A DNA stretch of 64,000 bases, from positions 6,777,501 to 6,841,500 of the forward strand of contig OU612070.1 of the NCBI GenBank assembly GCA_914767715.1. Direction: 5' to 3'. Within the stretch, counting starts at the first letter, position 1; each line of letters begins with the position of its first letter. The notes beneath the pieces were generated by a model. It did no database searches, was not told the origin of the DNA, and was given only the letters and a program-made list of their open reading frames with translations. Of this stretch, positions 46,101 to 61,100 are shown one piece after another. A program made the position numbers and the translations under genes. The DNA is from Membranipora membranacea. Taxonomy: Eukaryota; Bryozoa; Gymnolaemata; Cheilostomatida; Membraniporidae.

Positions 46101-49100
46101 ATATATATAGTAAGGCCTGATGAGCCTAATGCTTTTGAATCTGAACTTAGTAATGTTTGTTTGGCTCAATACAATAGTCCAAAGCCATTTAACAAAAACG
46201 CCTGTTGTCGTTCTGTGAAATATTGTTGTTGTAAAAATGTAGGTGCTCATGGTTGTCCAGGCTACCAGCTTTAATGAAGGTGTGTTCTGCATAACCAACA
46301 TGTCGAGATAGCCCTAATGCGTTACATGCATAGACATCAAGTGTATAGAATGTGTACGATGTTACAGCTCATCATTCTTCTTTGGATGAGGTTGTCTAAC
46401 TTTTCCTCCCTGTTGTTTGATCAGGTCATCAACATCCACATCAAACTTCTCATCCATCTCAGCGGCCTCAGCTACTTTTTCTGCGTAGCTTTTCTTGTGA
46501 ACCTCAACTCTTTTACTCCCGACGCAATCACCTGATATATTGACGCAGATCTTCCTCTCTAACCGTCTCCTCTCAGGGCGTTTCTCCTCCGACGCAGAAT
46601 AGTAGCGCTGTAATAATGTCATCAACTCTTCGTCATCAATATTGCCCACAAACTTTTTGCAAGCGTCTACCATTTTAGGCGGGATGAAGTCATATGCTGG
46701 AAAGTTCTTCTGGTCACATATACTTTCCATAACTTCATATAAGCGACTCTCGACTCCATCAAATGATTTCTTCTCCATTGCTGTGTCTACGATATCGATA
46801 ACTGCTAAACAGGCAGCGCAGGCCAAGTCTCTTTCATCTACATCATCCTTAGCTGAGAATATAGGTTTGCCGCCTGGTTGTCCAAACACAGATACGACTA
46901 AGCCTAGAGCGATCAGTACTATCAGCTTCATAGTGTCCGTCTGTTTGCACACTAGGATTTAATATCTTCCTGTCGTCACTTAGATCAAGGACTAATGCTG
47001 ACGCTTAGTTGCAGCAACTAGAATCGCGTAGACCTTGCTTCTTACTGCTGCCTAAACTTGATAAGAAATGTGAACTTGCGAGTTTCAAAGCCTTCCACTT
47101 CTTGATTCAATGGTATAACAACACGTTGCACTAGCAATCTACGTTTGCAATTCTGCACACAGATCAATTTTTAATATCAGCATTGAGTAAACACAATCAC
47201 GCACACTAGCAATCAATAGCACATTATAATTACTATTCATGAAAATGCTGTGTTGCTTGTAAACACTGAAACAGCTCTGTGTTAGCATTGGCAGTTTCGA
47301 AATAGAATAATCTCTAAATCTCCTACTGACTTCTAGTAATAGAGTAATACCAGAATTAATCCTCTAGTTTAATGATTAATGTAACTGGTAATAAAAATGT
47401 ATCTTCTGAATTAATATCTCACATATGGTTTATTGAGATGAAACATGAAACTTTTTAAACTATAATAGTGATTTACTGCCACATTTATTGGACTGATTAT
47501 TCAAAGATTTGTGTGGAATCATCGAAAGTTGGAAACTCCCATTAATAATGTTATGCCCTGCTTATCTACCTCTTTCCGCCCCCCCCCCCCCCCCCCCCCC
47601 GTAAACGAATGTAATGCTGCACTAGTCGTCTGCTCATTTGACATGAGCAGATTACTCCATAAACCGAGATATATGATACTTGTAGGAACTCATACTGAGA
47701 TTGTTAAGACAATACAGTACAGAGCTGATCGCTGACGCTGAGGGAGACACGCCTATCACTGATCTGGTGCTGTCTCTAGTTGTATATGTGTCAGCTCAAG
47801 GAAACATGTCATCTCATGTACTACTCAAACTGTTCAACCTCCTCAAAGATTCCCATTATAAGGTTTGATAGAGCAATCCATCTAACTGTTTCAAATTTCA
47901 AAACTACAATCGATTCATGGGTACTGGGTTGGGTGTCATGATTCTTAGAGAAATATATACCGGTACGGTTCATTTTTGAAAGCTGTAAATTAAGTATGAC
48001 TATTATTGTACCAGTATCTAATACGTACTGTTGTATAAGCTGATATTGATTTTCTTTGACTCTGAAGCATCAGGTATTTCTAATAAAAGAAACCCAGAAA
48101 GTTTCAGAGATATTATGCCTCAACCATGCACAATATCTATTGTGTTATAAATCACTAGCTTTGTCAAATAGGTCGACTTTATGACAAAGCTACTTAAACC
48201 ATCTTGAGCACATTCGTGTGTAGTCTGAGCCCCCCAAACTTTTGCCCCTCGTCCGACGGCCCCCCGGGCGAGAGAAATTCGAGTGTCTTCACACACCATT
48301 GATGGGTCTTATTCACACTCTTCCTATAATGAATACGACACTCCTTATCCTCTTACAGATAGATATGTTGAGATGTATACACAGTGTAATCACCAGCTCC
48401 GTACCTGTACCCACTCACTCTGTATCCTTCCCTCTGGATCGCAGTGATAAGGATAATGTAGCTGTGATGGTATCCACCATACACAAGTTTGGTAACTCTC
48501 CGGTATCAGCCGTCATATGGCTCTATCTGGATGGCTGTATCAGCAGTGCTTATAACTCGGCTAACAAAGGTACTAGACAAGTCAATAAAATTTTTGAAAT
48601 TGTTTGCTAATATCTTGTTCTTTACGAATTATACGAATATTGGCAGAAGACTAATTTTCCTAACTATTGATATTCTAGATTTTACATTTGCTTAGGGTAG
48701 CAAAGAGAATAAAGGTCTCCAGACAGTGAAATCGTCTGTTTACTAGGTCAGCAGTTTTCTAATGTAGGTGATACGTGTAAAGACACACTTTCTTAAAACG
48801 ATGATTATAAAAAGTAATCCTTGTAGGACATTCCTTTTTTATCATTGTAATTTCCTTCGAAGTTATGCTTTGATCTCTTGTAGCCAAACAGCCTGTCCAC
48901 CTACTGACTCTGAAGAGACCTCAGTTGTCCATCTCCCTGCTTAGTGAGGTTACAAGCGGTAATGTCACACTCGTAATCAGTAACGGTCGAGGAGATCATA
49001 TCGGACAACTCCCTGTAAAAGACACGCTGACTACTAACAAATGGCAGATGATCAGTTTTACCGCTGATCTAAAATCCAGGGATAATCAGCAGATATCATT

Positions 49101-52100
49101 CCAGGTACGGATGGTGGTCAGCTCCTAGATCAAGTTTGATCCATTTTTCCCTCATTGGAATTGCCCCCCTCCCCTCTACTGACATGCCCTTTTCCTTCGG
49201 CATGTCAGTAGAGGGGGGGGGGCAATTCCAATGAGGGAAAGATGGATCAAACTTTATCTAGTCAGCTCCTATAATATCATAGGTGGACGCTAGTGGTGGG
49301 CCACACACAACTTGAAAAACAGTGCCCACATTTCCTGTAATACACAAGCATAATTTGGCTGTGCGATATTGTAACAATGAGCTAAAGATCAGAAACTGAA
49401 ATCGAGGCTTTGTAAGGTCTTTTCATTTGATCGCATCAATGAAACTTCAATGTGTGGGCACTGTTTTCATTGATTCCAATACTTTTCCAGATTGCATTGT
49501 GCTACCGACTCAGTATATTAATTCTAAGGTGCTGCCCAATGCCTGAATAATGCTAAAATCCTATCCTACTGATTGTTGTTTGAAAAATTTGTCAGAATAT
49601 GACTTTTCTTCTAGTTTTCCCTTGGTGTGGACGGGCGATTAGTAAAAGCTGGATCTGAGACTTTCATCACCCCTGTGAAGATTTCAACAGTGAATGATAA
49701 TGCTGATCTTGACATCAATATAGGTCAAAGGTCTAATGTTTACCTCAAGGAAAACTCAATACACTTGGCGCATGCTCTTATATTTAAAGGTGGGTCATAT
49801 AACTGTATTATTACCGTCATAAAATGTTTTAAATAGGCCAAAAATGTGATGAGACTTTGATAAAATGTAAACCGGAGGTCAATCAATGGGATGAAGCACC
49901 CTCGGTCAATCAAAAGGTTTGAGGGTGACAAGAAAACCCATCAAAATGAATCAAATAATAGACTATCTCAGCTGTGTTTTGCTATTAGAAGTGAAAGCTG
50001 CCTTAAGTTGTAGGTCTGCCATATGAGCAATTGAATATATAAAATTTTGCTAGTCAATTTCCTCTTAATTTCCCAAGTCTCTTCAATTCTGATTATGTTT
50101 TTTGATATTATCAGGGGTACTGTCAGAACTACAGTGTGCAGAGTTATTCTCTCTTGGGCCTCGCTATGACTCATTCTCCCGGTGCTTAGCAGAAGGAGAC
50201 CATAAACCATCTCAGATAAGGTGTAAGATGGGCAGGCAGCTACACCCGAGTACCCTGGAGCATGCTCTCAGAACCCTTGCTACATCTCTAGATTCAAATC
50301 TACTAAATCAAACTCAGGTTGGAATATAACCTTGTATCATAGACAGCCTTGCATTTTGCATTATTAATTCACATGCATATTTCATGACAAAAATGAATAT
50401 CAGTCCGGACTAAATGATTTAGTTATGACATCATGAAAATCACATTCCTACAACGCACATTTAACCTTGAATTTCAAAGAACCCCAGGCCAAACTCACTT
50501 TATAGTATCTTTGACCTGGTCACTTGTGATTTTGAATTTCTTTACACTTTCAGACTTAATCCATCGAGTTGTCATATTCCAACTCTACCATAGCTATGAG
50601 TTGAAAGCACATGGATTATTACCTCTCAGATTTAAATTCTATGATTATGTTTTCTTTGTTGCAGCTTCAGGAGATGATTACAATGGTGATAGGGCCTCGC
50701 TATAAGCCTTTTTGTCTGATCTATGATCATGTGACCAGCTCGGCCCGTAGACCTGCCTCCTTAGGTTCAGAGTTCATGTGTACTACACAGCAGAGACCTG
50801 TAGCCTTCGACAGAGAATTACTTACTGTCGCACACTACAGCCTAGAGGACTCTCTGCATTGTCTGGGTGGTATTAACCTACTACTTTATATGTTTGCGCG
50901 GGTAAGTTGAATCCCCGTTCAGTGTGAAGGTAATTGTTTTGATATTGGCCACAGTCATATCACCTTAGTTCCACACTGCTCACGTGATATATTATTGGAT
51001 GTATATATCTGATTGAAAGAGAGTGAATTAATTCACTTAGCTCGAGTACAATCAGAAAGAATTCGTCGTGACAACCTAATACAATTTCATTATTTAGGGA
51101 TGTTTCAATGTTTGGCACTCATTCTAAAGGGACATTAACGATCAGAGTAGTCTCGATGCCTGTGCTCCTTAGTTCTGTAGTTGAGAGCTTTATCTTCTGC
51201 TAGTTTGGAGTTGGTATGCTATTTGGATTAACCCAACATACCGTCATCAATGCCTGCCTCATGGATCCGGTGAGGTTTCACATTCTATATCACACTGTCA
51301 TATTTCATGATGCCTTTGATTCATTATGTTTACACAGGCAGTAGAGATGGATTTAGATGAGCCTTCACAGATATTAGCCTTACAGTGTCTCATACACACA
51401 AGCTCAGCTCAGGATTTTACTAGTCAAAGCACTGAACTACTAGACTATAAACTACTCAGTCGTGTACTGCAATCTCAAAAGTGTTGTCTCACTGCGAACA
51501 TGACCAAGGTGGGATACTTTATACTGTTTAATCCGATAGTAGGGATATGATTCTACAGGACTCTTGACTTATGTTGCAGAATTCCTAGTGGAATATTGCA
51601 CCAGAAACGGCTTCTCCTTACATCCATCCCGATCTTTCGCCATCTTGCCAGCCTCTGCCCACGACTTGATGTTGTGCACAAGTCTCTTTGGGTCGCCCTC
51701 TCCTTCCGCTGCCCTCAGAGGCCCACCTGAGACTGGTGTGAGGGAGAGATTCCTTCCTCCTTAGGCTGTGCCCTAGGTACCTCAATCTTCAAACTTCTAT
51801 GAGCTGTGAGACTGGCTTCGTAGTATCGTGATACTGCAGGAAGCATCAAATAGATCCAGTGATCCCTAGAAATAGTTGTTTGTGTGAAATTAAGTATACC
51901 TTAGGGAAGTGAAGTATAAGCAGGAGGGATAATGCTCCATTTTGCACAGGCCTGAAATAGTGAGATTTTTAGCTAGCTGCCATTTAATCCAACTCAGTAC
52001 ACTGTACATACTGCTTTGCTTCAGTGATTATTGGTGCTACCTAACATCAAATCACCCAAAATTATGATTTTAACTGCTCTAGGGTATAACGTTTAGCTCA

Positions 52101-55100
52101 CATAATAATATTTTATACGTTATGTGCTATTTACAGATACTATTACCAGTGTATTGTACATTCATGGAAGTGATGTGCTTATTTTCTGATGTTGTTTATT
52201 GCAGGTTTTGATGGAGTACAGCATGAGGAGAGTTAATGATGACATACTGCTGGTAGATGTAGACTTTATACAGCAGGTATTATTAGACTGGACAGTATGG
52301 GAGACACGCCTGTGCTGTTGGTCCCTAGTCTGGGGCTATCTGTGTCAGAGTGTAGCTTCAGATAACAGATACAGACTAGTCAACTGCAGACTACTACTGG
52401 ATAATCAGGTCGTTCAGACTGCCTTCAGGATACCTTACGTAAGTCTTAACTCAAACTAATTTTAACTCATGTGTTCTCGATATTGTTGTCTAATGTGCAT
52501 ATTGGATATTTACCTTTAGAAATACTTGTCCTCAACTGAAAAAGTTGCTTGTGAAGCATTTTTTATCCTTTGTTGATCAGTGCGCACACCGCGCATTTAT
52601 TTTGTCCTGACCTTTCGCTGTAAGTAATTGTAGTATTTTTGGGTTTGGAGCGTTTTCACAAGGCTTTTCAAATTTTCCAATTCACTTTCAAATCATTTCA
52701 ATAACATTATTATTATGCTGTCTCCATATTTTTCAATTGATCATCAATTTCCAAATTTTGTTTATTTATTTACAGGAGCAATATCACAAGGACTCCAGTC
52801 ATGCTCTGACTCTACAGTTTATACGACACATAGCACAGTTAGCGTATGGTGTCCTGTCGATCACACATGATAAGAGACTTATATGGGATATCTGTAGATT
52901 TATACTACTACTCCATCCTGCTGCTTCTACATATATACAGTATGATAAAACTCGCCTCTACCCTTCACATCAGTGGGGTAAGATTTATATTATTATATTA
53001 TGTATTGCTATGTAGATTATAAATCAGTATTATAGATTGTTCAATCCAGCTATATCCACTTGTTCATCTATTTGGAGTTGCTAGCCCTCTAATAATACGA
53101 TTCCAAACTAAAGCAACACGGAATGAGTAGATTGGATTAAGACATATAGGAAAAGTGTCTAACATAGATACTAATACGGCTATCATATCATTGCATTGAT
53201 GCCTCGCCAAAAAATTTTTGGGGGTTTCTCAATCCACATGATCAAAGAAGTCTAAACCCAAAATTTGACGACGTTACGACATGACGTGACTTCATAACGC
53301 ATCTTTGAATTTCAGCAGCATATCAAAACCTATAGTCACTATTATCCATATTAAAAGACATTACAGGTTCTTGGAGCAAAAAATGCAGTTAATACATAAA
53401 GACTACCCTTATATCATGCAGCCATAACAACAATAATGTTCAATGTTTGATTTGAAAAAACGGCATTCAAATTCACATACTGATAGCTAGACCATAAGTG
53501 CTGACAATGATATAAAGAAAGTGAGCTGTGACAATTGCTGTCCAAGGTGGACAAATGTGATTACCCTAGTGCCCTCACTAGCCCAGTGCTGACCAATATT
53601 GATGAACAAAAATTGATGTGCCAGTTGGAAATTTTGAATTATCCTACTCCAAAACTAGTCAAAATTTTGACTGAAATGCCCCTTTGATGTACAAAACGAG
53701 ACGTATAAATATGGGAAAACAGTAGTGAGACTTACATATTTTTTCTGCTAGTGGTATCCTCCAAGGCCTTGGTGAGGGCACTAGGCATTTATTTTGAACC
53801 AAATAAAATTTTTGTGTTGGAGAAGGGGTATAATAAGAAGGCCCATCATGCAGTTTTCCAGAGGCAGGCTGTAAACTCAATATTCATTTTGCCAAGCTAA
53901 CTTCAAATAAAATATATGTTGAGTGAACAATTGCATGGGAACTACCTACAAACATATCCTGTTAGTATATTCCAAAGCTTCGAATCAACACCTCTACTCG
54001 AATTGAAATAAATCCCTCATGAATACAGAGGAAAATTCAACCATTCATGGTTTTTTGCCTGATATATATCTACACCAGATTTGGTGTAGTAATATAAGTC
54101 TCTAAAATCCAGTCATTTTGGTGTATTTTACAACAGTTCACAAGCTGGCTTGTTAATTCCTTTCCGTTATTACAGAACTTTCCTTCTCAAGTACTTGAAA
54201 TTCATGCCAAGGCTTGTTCCTAGGATTAATCATCACAAATTAATTTTATTGGGACTACTTTGCGCTGCCATTCCTGGTTTGATACGAATAAATGGTTGTG
54301 AGGCGTCTGAGCCAGATGCTCCCAGTTATTGACAGCTCCTATTCTTTTGCATGGTACCGGTGGCTTAAATTTTATAAATCGCAAACACATACATAATAAA
54401 TTAAATTAAAGACAATTTAGGGTTTGGAAATTGGAATAACAAGGAATAGCTACAATTAGAATGAAAAATCAAGGAAATCGGACCAGTAGTTCTCAAGTTA
54501 GTATCCTAGGCGAGGCATGACCTTAAAGTGGAATACAACTTTACTCCTCTGCTTCATGGCCTAATAGATGATAATAATAATTTTATTTGTTTGCGTGGAT
54601 GAAACAATAGCAAGTTACTGAAATCAAACGATTTTCGCGTAAGGAAAACTCTCAGTATTTGGGTCTTGTCCATGGATGTTTGATACATAACGTAACAAAA
54701 TAAATAAAAAGGTTAATTCTGTTTTTTAGCTCCTATGAATAGGAAATCATCGCCTAATATGGGAATATTACGTAGACTGAGAACTGACAGTACATGCTCA
54801 CAAGAGTTAGAGGATTCTACTGACCACCCGCAAGATAGCAGTCCACTAAAAGATCACCTCACAGTCAACAAAGATGGCTACACAAGTGAAGGTTAGTTTG
54901 ATGATAACATCACCAACACCTTTTGAGATGTTGTCCTTCCTATTCACAAAATTGAAATCAGCAACCTGGCCAAAAATTATGGTAGTAGCCTATTTTGATT
55001 TTTCGAAATTCTAGTATGTTAGCTATGATTGAAAATATTGCAAAGAACTAATGATTAATGGGGCATAATTTAAAAAAAAGAAAAAAGAGATTTAAAGTCC

Positions 55101-58100
55101 AATGCAAATTATCGCCCCATAGGGTATATTGTTGCTGCACGTACTCGTTTTGCACAGAAAGATACTGCCAATATCTTTTATCGGTTGTGCTTTGAATCGT
55201 GACCATGAGGAGAATGGGGTAATCATTGATGCAAAAGGTGAATTTCAACCAATGGAAACACTAAAGAGTTGAACCCAGATATAGGTGTTATGGTACCTTC
55301 TGTGAGAATGTGATTTTAGTGGAGGTCCCAAATCTATGATCGGCTCATTCCAGCTGGAGACTTTGGTGGTCTGCAGTATCAACCATTGGCTTACATAAAT
55401 AATTTTTTGTCCAACAAGCTTTCAAATTAACAACAAATCATTTGGGATCCCAAAATGACCATATCCCTCTAGGCTCATCGACTGTAATCAGATATTTCAC
55501 AAGGCACTTATTCTGTGATTAGAGTTGAATCCTGTAGATGTCAAAATTGTGCAAAAGTAAGATTTTTCTTATCCTCATGCATGGTATAAAATTTAACAGA
55601 CAGGAGAGGTAACTGCCTCCTCCTGTGTATATTCTCATGGATTGATGCTCAGCCTTGCTTTACAATTTCAAACCTTAGATAAATCCAGCTCCCAAGGGAA
55701 ATCTTCAAACGAGAAGCTGACCATGCCAAGCTGTGTTGTCAATAGATTTTTTAGATTAGCCTACTAATTTATAAACATTAACTGAGTGCTATTTAATAAT
55801 TCATCAACCGGACATATGCATCTGTGTGTGAATTTCATAAAAATCAACTTGGCTAGCTTGGGTGATATTGAAAGAAACACTTTTAGCTCGGCAAGATATA
55901 TTTAGTAAAAATGAATCATAATGGTATAATTCTCAAGTCAATACTCGTTCAGATAGATATTTTAGCGCCTATTTACTATTAATATAGTACTAAACCAACA
56001 AACAGATATTATCAATACACTATATAGAGCTATCGCCAGATGATGAATCTTTGATCTTTCAAAAGAAACGCTTCCAGACAAAGTATATCTGGGCTCAATT
56101 AATAAAGTACTGATGACAATACTTGTTTGGGTAAACCTACTTCAGAGGCGCCATACTAATACTGCACTCTTCTCAAATATACACGTAAAATACCACATAT
56201 ACCAATATATGTCTCTGATCTCAGGAATTGCTGCTTGACTCCGAAGTTTCTATCACAAAGATCTGTGGTTGATCTTGGTTTAGTTTTGGACTTCTTCTTT
56301 TAGGCATATTCTGTGCTATGTGTCCCTTGTAATATGCTCTGTTTGTGTGTGTGTACGCTAAAATAACATCGCATATCAAAGATGATATAGTTAACAGACC
56401 CAATCCTGAGCCTGTATTGAGCAGCAGGTTGATAACATCGAACTTCCTCGCCTCTGCACGGGTCTCTATCGTAAACAATATCCCGTAAGCCTTGATCAGC
56501 TTTCTCTCAGTGGTCCCATTGTTATAGTAGTACATCGGCTGACGTATGTTATACCCGGAGTTGTCTAGCCTCTCAAAGCTATATTTTGGTGTACATTCAC
56601 CTGCATAGTCTAAGTTACAATCCCAGTCAATCTTTATACTTATCACACCTCCTGTCGTCCATATCCCCTCTGATAAGGCTTCATCCTCACTCACCATATC
56701 TACCATGTCACTTACTGAGAACACAGGACAGTATCTGTCTGATACCTGATCATTGAGACACGTATGCAGATATCCCTCGCTCATCAAGTCAAATAAATTT
56801 GTTTTTGATACTTTGAATTTGGGAAAATGTACATGATTTCTTATGAAGACAGTAAACGCTCTGGTGAAATTAACCAGATGCTCCATTCTGGCATCATCAT
56901 TCTCAATCTCACACCACGAGTGGATCATGCAGGTCTTGGCTGTCTGGTTGCAGTATCCAGTCGTTACGCCATGCCCTAATAGATAAGCTTTACCAATCGG
57001 CGAACAGTCAGCATCGGTTAGGCAACGTGATCCAGTTACATCCACATGTTCAGGGCAGCGCCGCTGTGTCTGATTTTCTGTTATAACTAAGTTTGTCCCC
57101 AGAAAGAATCCTCCATTGCTCTGAGACGGTATCAGTAAGTCTGCCGCGTCCCAAACTGGTCGTTTTGGTATATCAGTAAGTCCGATTCCTTTGACTTTTG
57201 TCGTGCTGCAGCTTATAGAGGCTCTGTCAAAGCTCTGGTAACCTTTGTTGATTATCAGTACATATACTACGATGTAAGAGATGATTGCCAGTTGTACTAT
57301 TCTGTATAATATGCCTAATCGGCTGCGAATATGAACCACTCGTGGAGTCTCGTAACTGAAAATAAGGTTCCCCATCATATCACTCTTCGCCATCATCTAT
57401 CGAATTTTGATGACTATAGCGTTGGGAGATTGTGCTGCTGCAAAGTCTGAATGTCTCAAGGTGAAGGCTGGCAAGTAACTCTGTCTGTTCTTTAATTCTA
57501 TACTATAGCTCTTCATGCTGTCCGCCTGCTGACCGCAACATCTATATGTATGTATGCATATTGGATATGATATGTCAAGGAATGATGTATGCGTATTGGT
57601 ATTGTCTGTATGCACATACATGAAGTTTATTAATTATAAACCTCATCAATTAATCACATTCTAAAACCTAACATCCAACAAACATTTGAGCCGATGACAC
57701 TGTTGTGATATATGACTATGACTTGTGATTGAAAAGTTCTGAGGAAAAGGACAGGAATAACATAACGCTTCCCGCTCCTGTACTCCCGTACGGTCTCAGT
57801 GACTTCAGGGAGAATTCTCCCTCCCTGGTGGCATTGTGAGAAAAAATTCTTGAATGGGTCTACAGTATCTGGCTACATTTTACAAAGATTCAATTTGTGG
57901 GTATAACAGGGCTGCTAATGTGTATTGATGATATTTATTTTGATGAGCCTATAAAGTAGCTGCCTCAGGCATCCTTCATATTGGTCGCTATATGAAATTT
58001 TAGGCGGGTAATTCCAATGTCCAAAAATACCATGTTGTTTCTAGCAATCAATGAGCTTGAGAATACAATTGTTGGTTATTTTTTTCCTCCAATTATTGGT

Positions 58101-61100
58101 TCACTTCACATAGACATTGAACATACCAAACTCATGCACACATTATAATGACGTTTAAATATTTAAACATATAAATGTATAAACATTTGAATAAATGAAC
58201 ATATAAAGACATCATGTGTCATGTTTTATCAAAATGCTTGATTGATCATCTGAATGCTTTGTTGTTAGTTCATCTAATATTCTGATCTCTCATCGTAGAA
58301 GGTTTGACATCGGATTCAGATCTTTTACCGAGCACCTCTGTGACTGATACTAGCAGAGATGATAGCAAATCTTTCTCTACCAATGACAAGGGAGATAACT
58401 CTGAATCTAATCCATACAGCTCTAGAGGTTATACCAGACCTGTCTCGCCTAGATTTGATGGTACGTTCTCAGGAATTTGATAATAAATTGAGCTTGAGTG
58501 GAAAAATTGATGTGTAATGTGAGATCGAATGATGGCTAGTTTAGCTAGAAAGCTGATGGTAGCATTTCACCATCAACCTACCTACCTTTCCTACCACCAG
58601 CTATCCCGGCACAGTTTGAGCGGTTAAACTAAATGATGGCTAGAAAGTTTGTTAGATTTTTATAATCATGAAATTTGAATCCTTTTGGAAACATAATGAT
58701 GAGAATTTTACTACCCACAGACAAGAGCAATGGGTCTGACAGACCAGATATAATACTGTCACATGACGATGATGTCACACTACTTGACAAGTCATCTCCC
58801 CTTGCTGATTTCAAGGTTAATACAGAGGATACTCTCACCTCACTGAGCAGCCGTAAGTAAGAAAGTCCTTAATTAGAACAAAATAGGAGTGAGGCCATTG
58901 AGGGAAACGAGTTCAAAGATTTGGCTAAAAGATCTTATAACTATCTGTAAGACTTCCCCCCCCCCCTCCCCCTGCATGCTAGTTATGAACAAACTTCATC
59001 ATGCCAGATTTTAATGGTTCCAGATTTACCTTGATAAAACATTTGCAAGTGTGCCAATCATCCAATGACGAAAGGTATTCCTTGGTAGTCCAAGTTATTC
59101 CAATTAAATTATTTTAATCGATTCAATGATTTTAAATCAATTAAATTGATGTATAAAAGTTAATGTAACCTATGTTATTACAGATCTGCTACATGTCCTT
59201 TCACTGACAGTACCGGAGTTAACCCCCTCTGACCAGTACCAGTTCTACACAGACTTCATGACACTGGATACTCTCACTGTGTTCCTAAATCATGGAGATA
59301 TAAACGTCATCTACTCTACTCTCAAGGTAAGCACATTTATCTATTATACTATATTATGTTATTGACATTATAGTTTATACAGCTTTTTTTGTGAAATTTA
59401 TTTTGAATCGATTGAAGAGAGGAACACAATGGGACCCTAGAACGCGTTGCTCCCCTCAACTGGTTACCCTGCAGTGAAGGGGGAGCAACTCCGAATTTCA
59501 GGAAAATGGATCTTGAACTTGATCTATTGGGACCCATCTATCAGAGTTGTGCGCTGTAGGTGCTACATATAAACCATAATATGTATTCAGAAACAGAATA
59601 TAATGATACAAATTAGATGCGCGTCAAGTGTAGAGTACTATGAGATGATTGAGGTCACGTTTGCTCCATTTCTACAAACATCCAAATTTAATCTTGAAAT
59701 GTTATATTTGCATTATTTGCTATTAATGTACAGACTATATTTAGAGGAATATAATTTTGATATGTTAAATTTTTATCACAGTTGTTGAGTAAGACAATAG
59801 AGCTGACTAAATTGGAGTTGTTGGAGTCATTTATCAGCCGGAGAGGATTTCATCTGATAGCCTCTCAGCTGAATAATCAGCCTCAGTGCTCTGATAAGGT
59901 GGTCAGTGTGTGCGCTCAGCTCATCAATGGCAACAAGTGAGTGTGAATATTAATATAATAGAGAGACTATGCGGCTCATTTTGATATATATATATCTGTG
60001 ATTGTTGCCATAACAATACATTACATATCAAAGCTCACATTTATTTTCATGCTACATTGCTACATGCTACATTTTTGGATTATTAAACTCTCAGTATTAT
60101 TTTTCCAAGTTGTGTTTTCTGGAGTTATCCTCTCCAACTGCAGGAGAAGACAATTACGTAGATAATTTTAAATCATCATGTGTATGGTAATAATTATTCG
60201 CTTACAATTTTGCATTGTAATGTGGTTATGTCACTTTGTTTTAGGTGTAGTGAGATAAACAAAGATTTCACATACTACTTTCTGCTGCCTCTTCTTGGAG
60301 TGTTAGATAAATGCTGCCATGATTTACAGCTCAGCTGTCGAGCGTTTTCACTGCTATTTATGGTGAGTGTAAACCCTGAGTCTGAATCCATTTATATTCT
60401 GAAAATCATCATGACCTCCTGTCAAGAAGTAGTAGTGCCTTGTCAGATGCAAATTAAGATTTGATCACTTTTGCAGGGAATTCTCTTGTTTTTGCAGCGT
60501 GAAGTCAACATTAGCCCACAAATTCAAAAAGTTGAGAGCATAGGCCTAAATTTTGTTTTGAATAATCAAATAAAAGTGGGGGCTCAGCTACAATAATTTA
60601 ACAGACAACCAAACACACTCAAGCACCTTTATTCGTTATTGATGAAATTTAAACTCTACAGAATGTTTATGTTCAGGTCTTAGAGGAGAGAGCTGGAAGT
60701 TTGTCATTCTGTCTACAGAACGGACTAGTACAGGTTCTCTGTAACTGTTTCTACTCCCTGAACTCTCACCATCCCTACCCTGATAACAAACAGATGGATA
60801 ATGTGATGGCTTACCTTCACAGCTTCCTGCAGAAAATCTCCGATCATCTCGTCTGGTTAGTCATACTGTATTATCTTTCCAGGCAAAATGTTCTCCTTGC
60901 GGTTGTAATTTCCATTCAAAATAGTTAGTGGCGTGGTCCCTGGTATGACATATTTCTTAGGTACTGTATGTATTTATCAATTTATTGTTAGTGTTAGTGG
61001 CAGTGCATCTAGTTTCTAGAGTACTGCCACTAACATTTCTTACTAGTATCCAGTACTGGCCAGTACTGGCACACTTCAAACACTGATTTCTTTGATACAT

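Noticed and set aside
57397-57621. 74-residue open frame directly upstream of P2X
   Set aside because: It ends in TAG immediately before the P2X ATG, has no recognised domain, and is most likely 5' UTR sequence.
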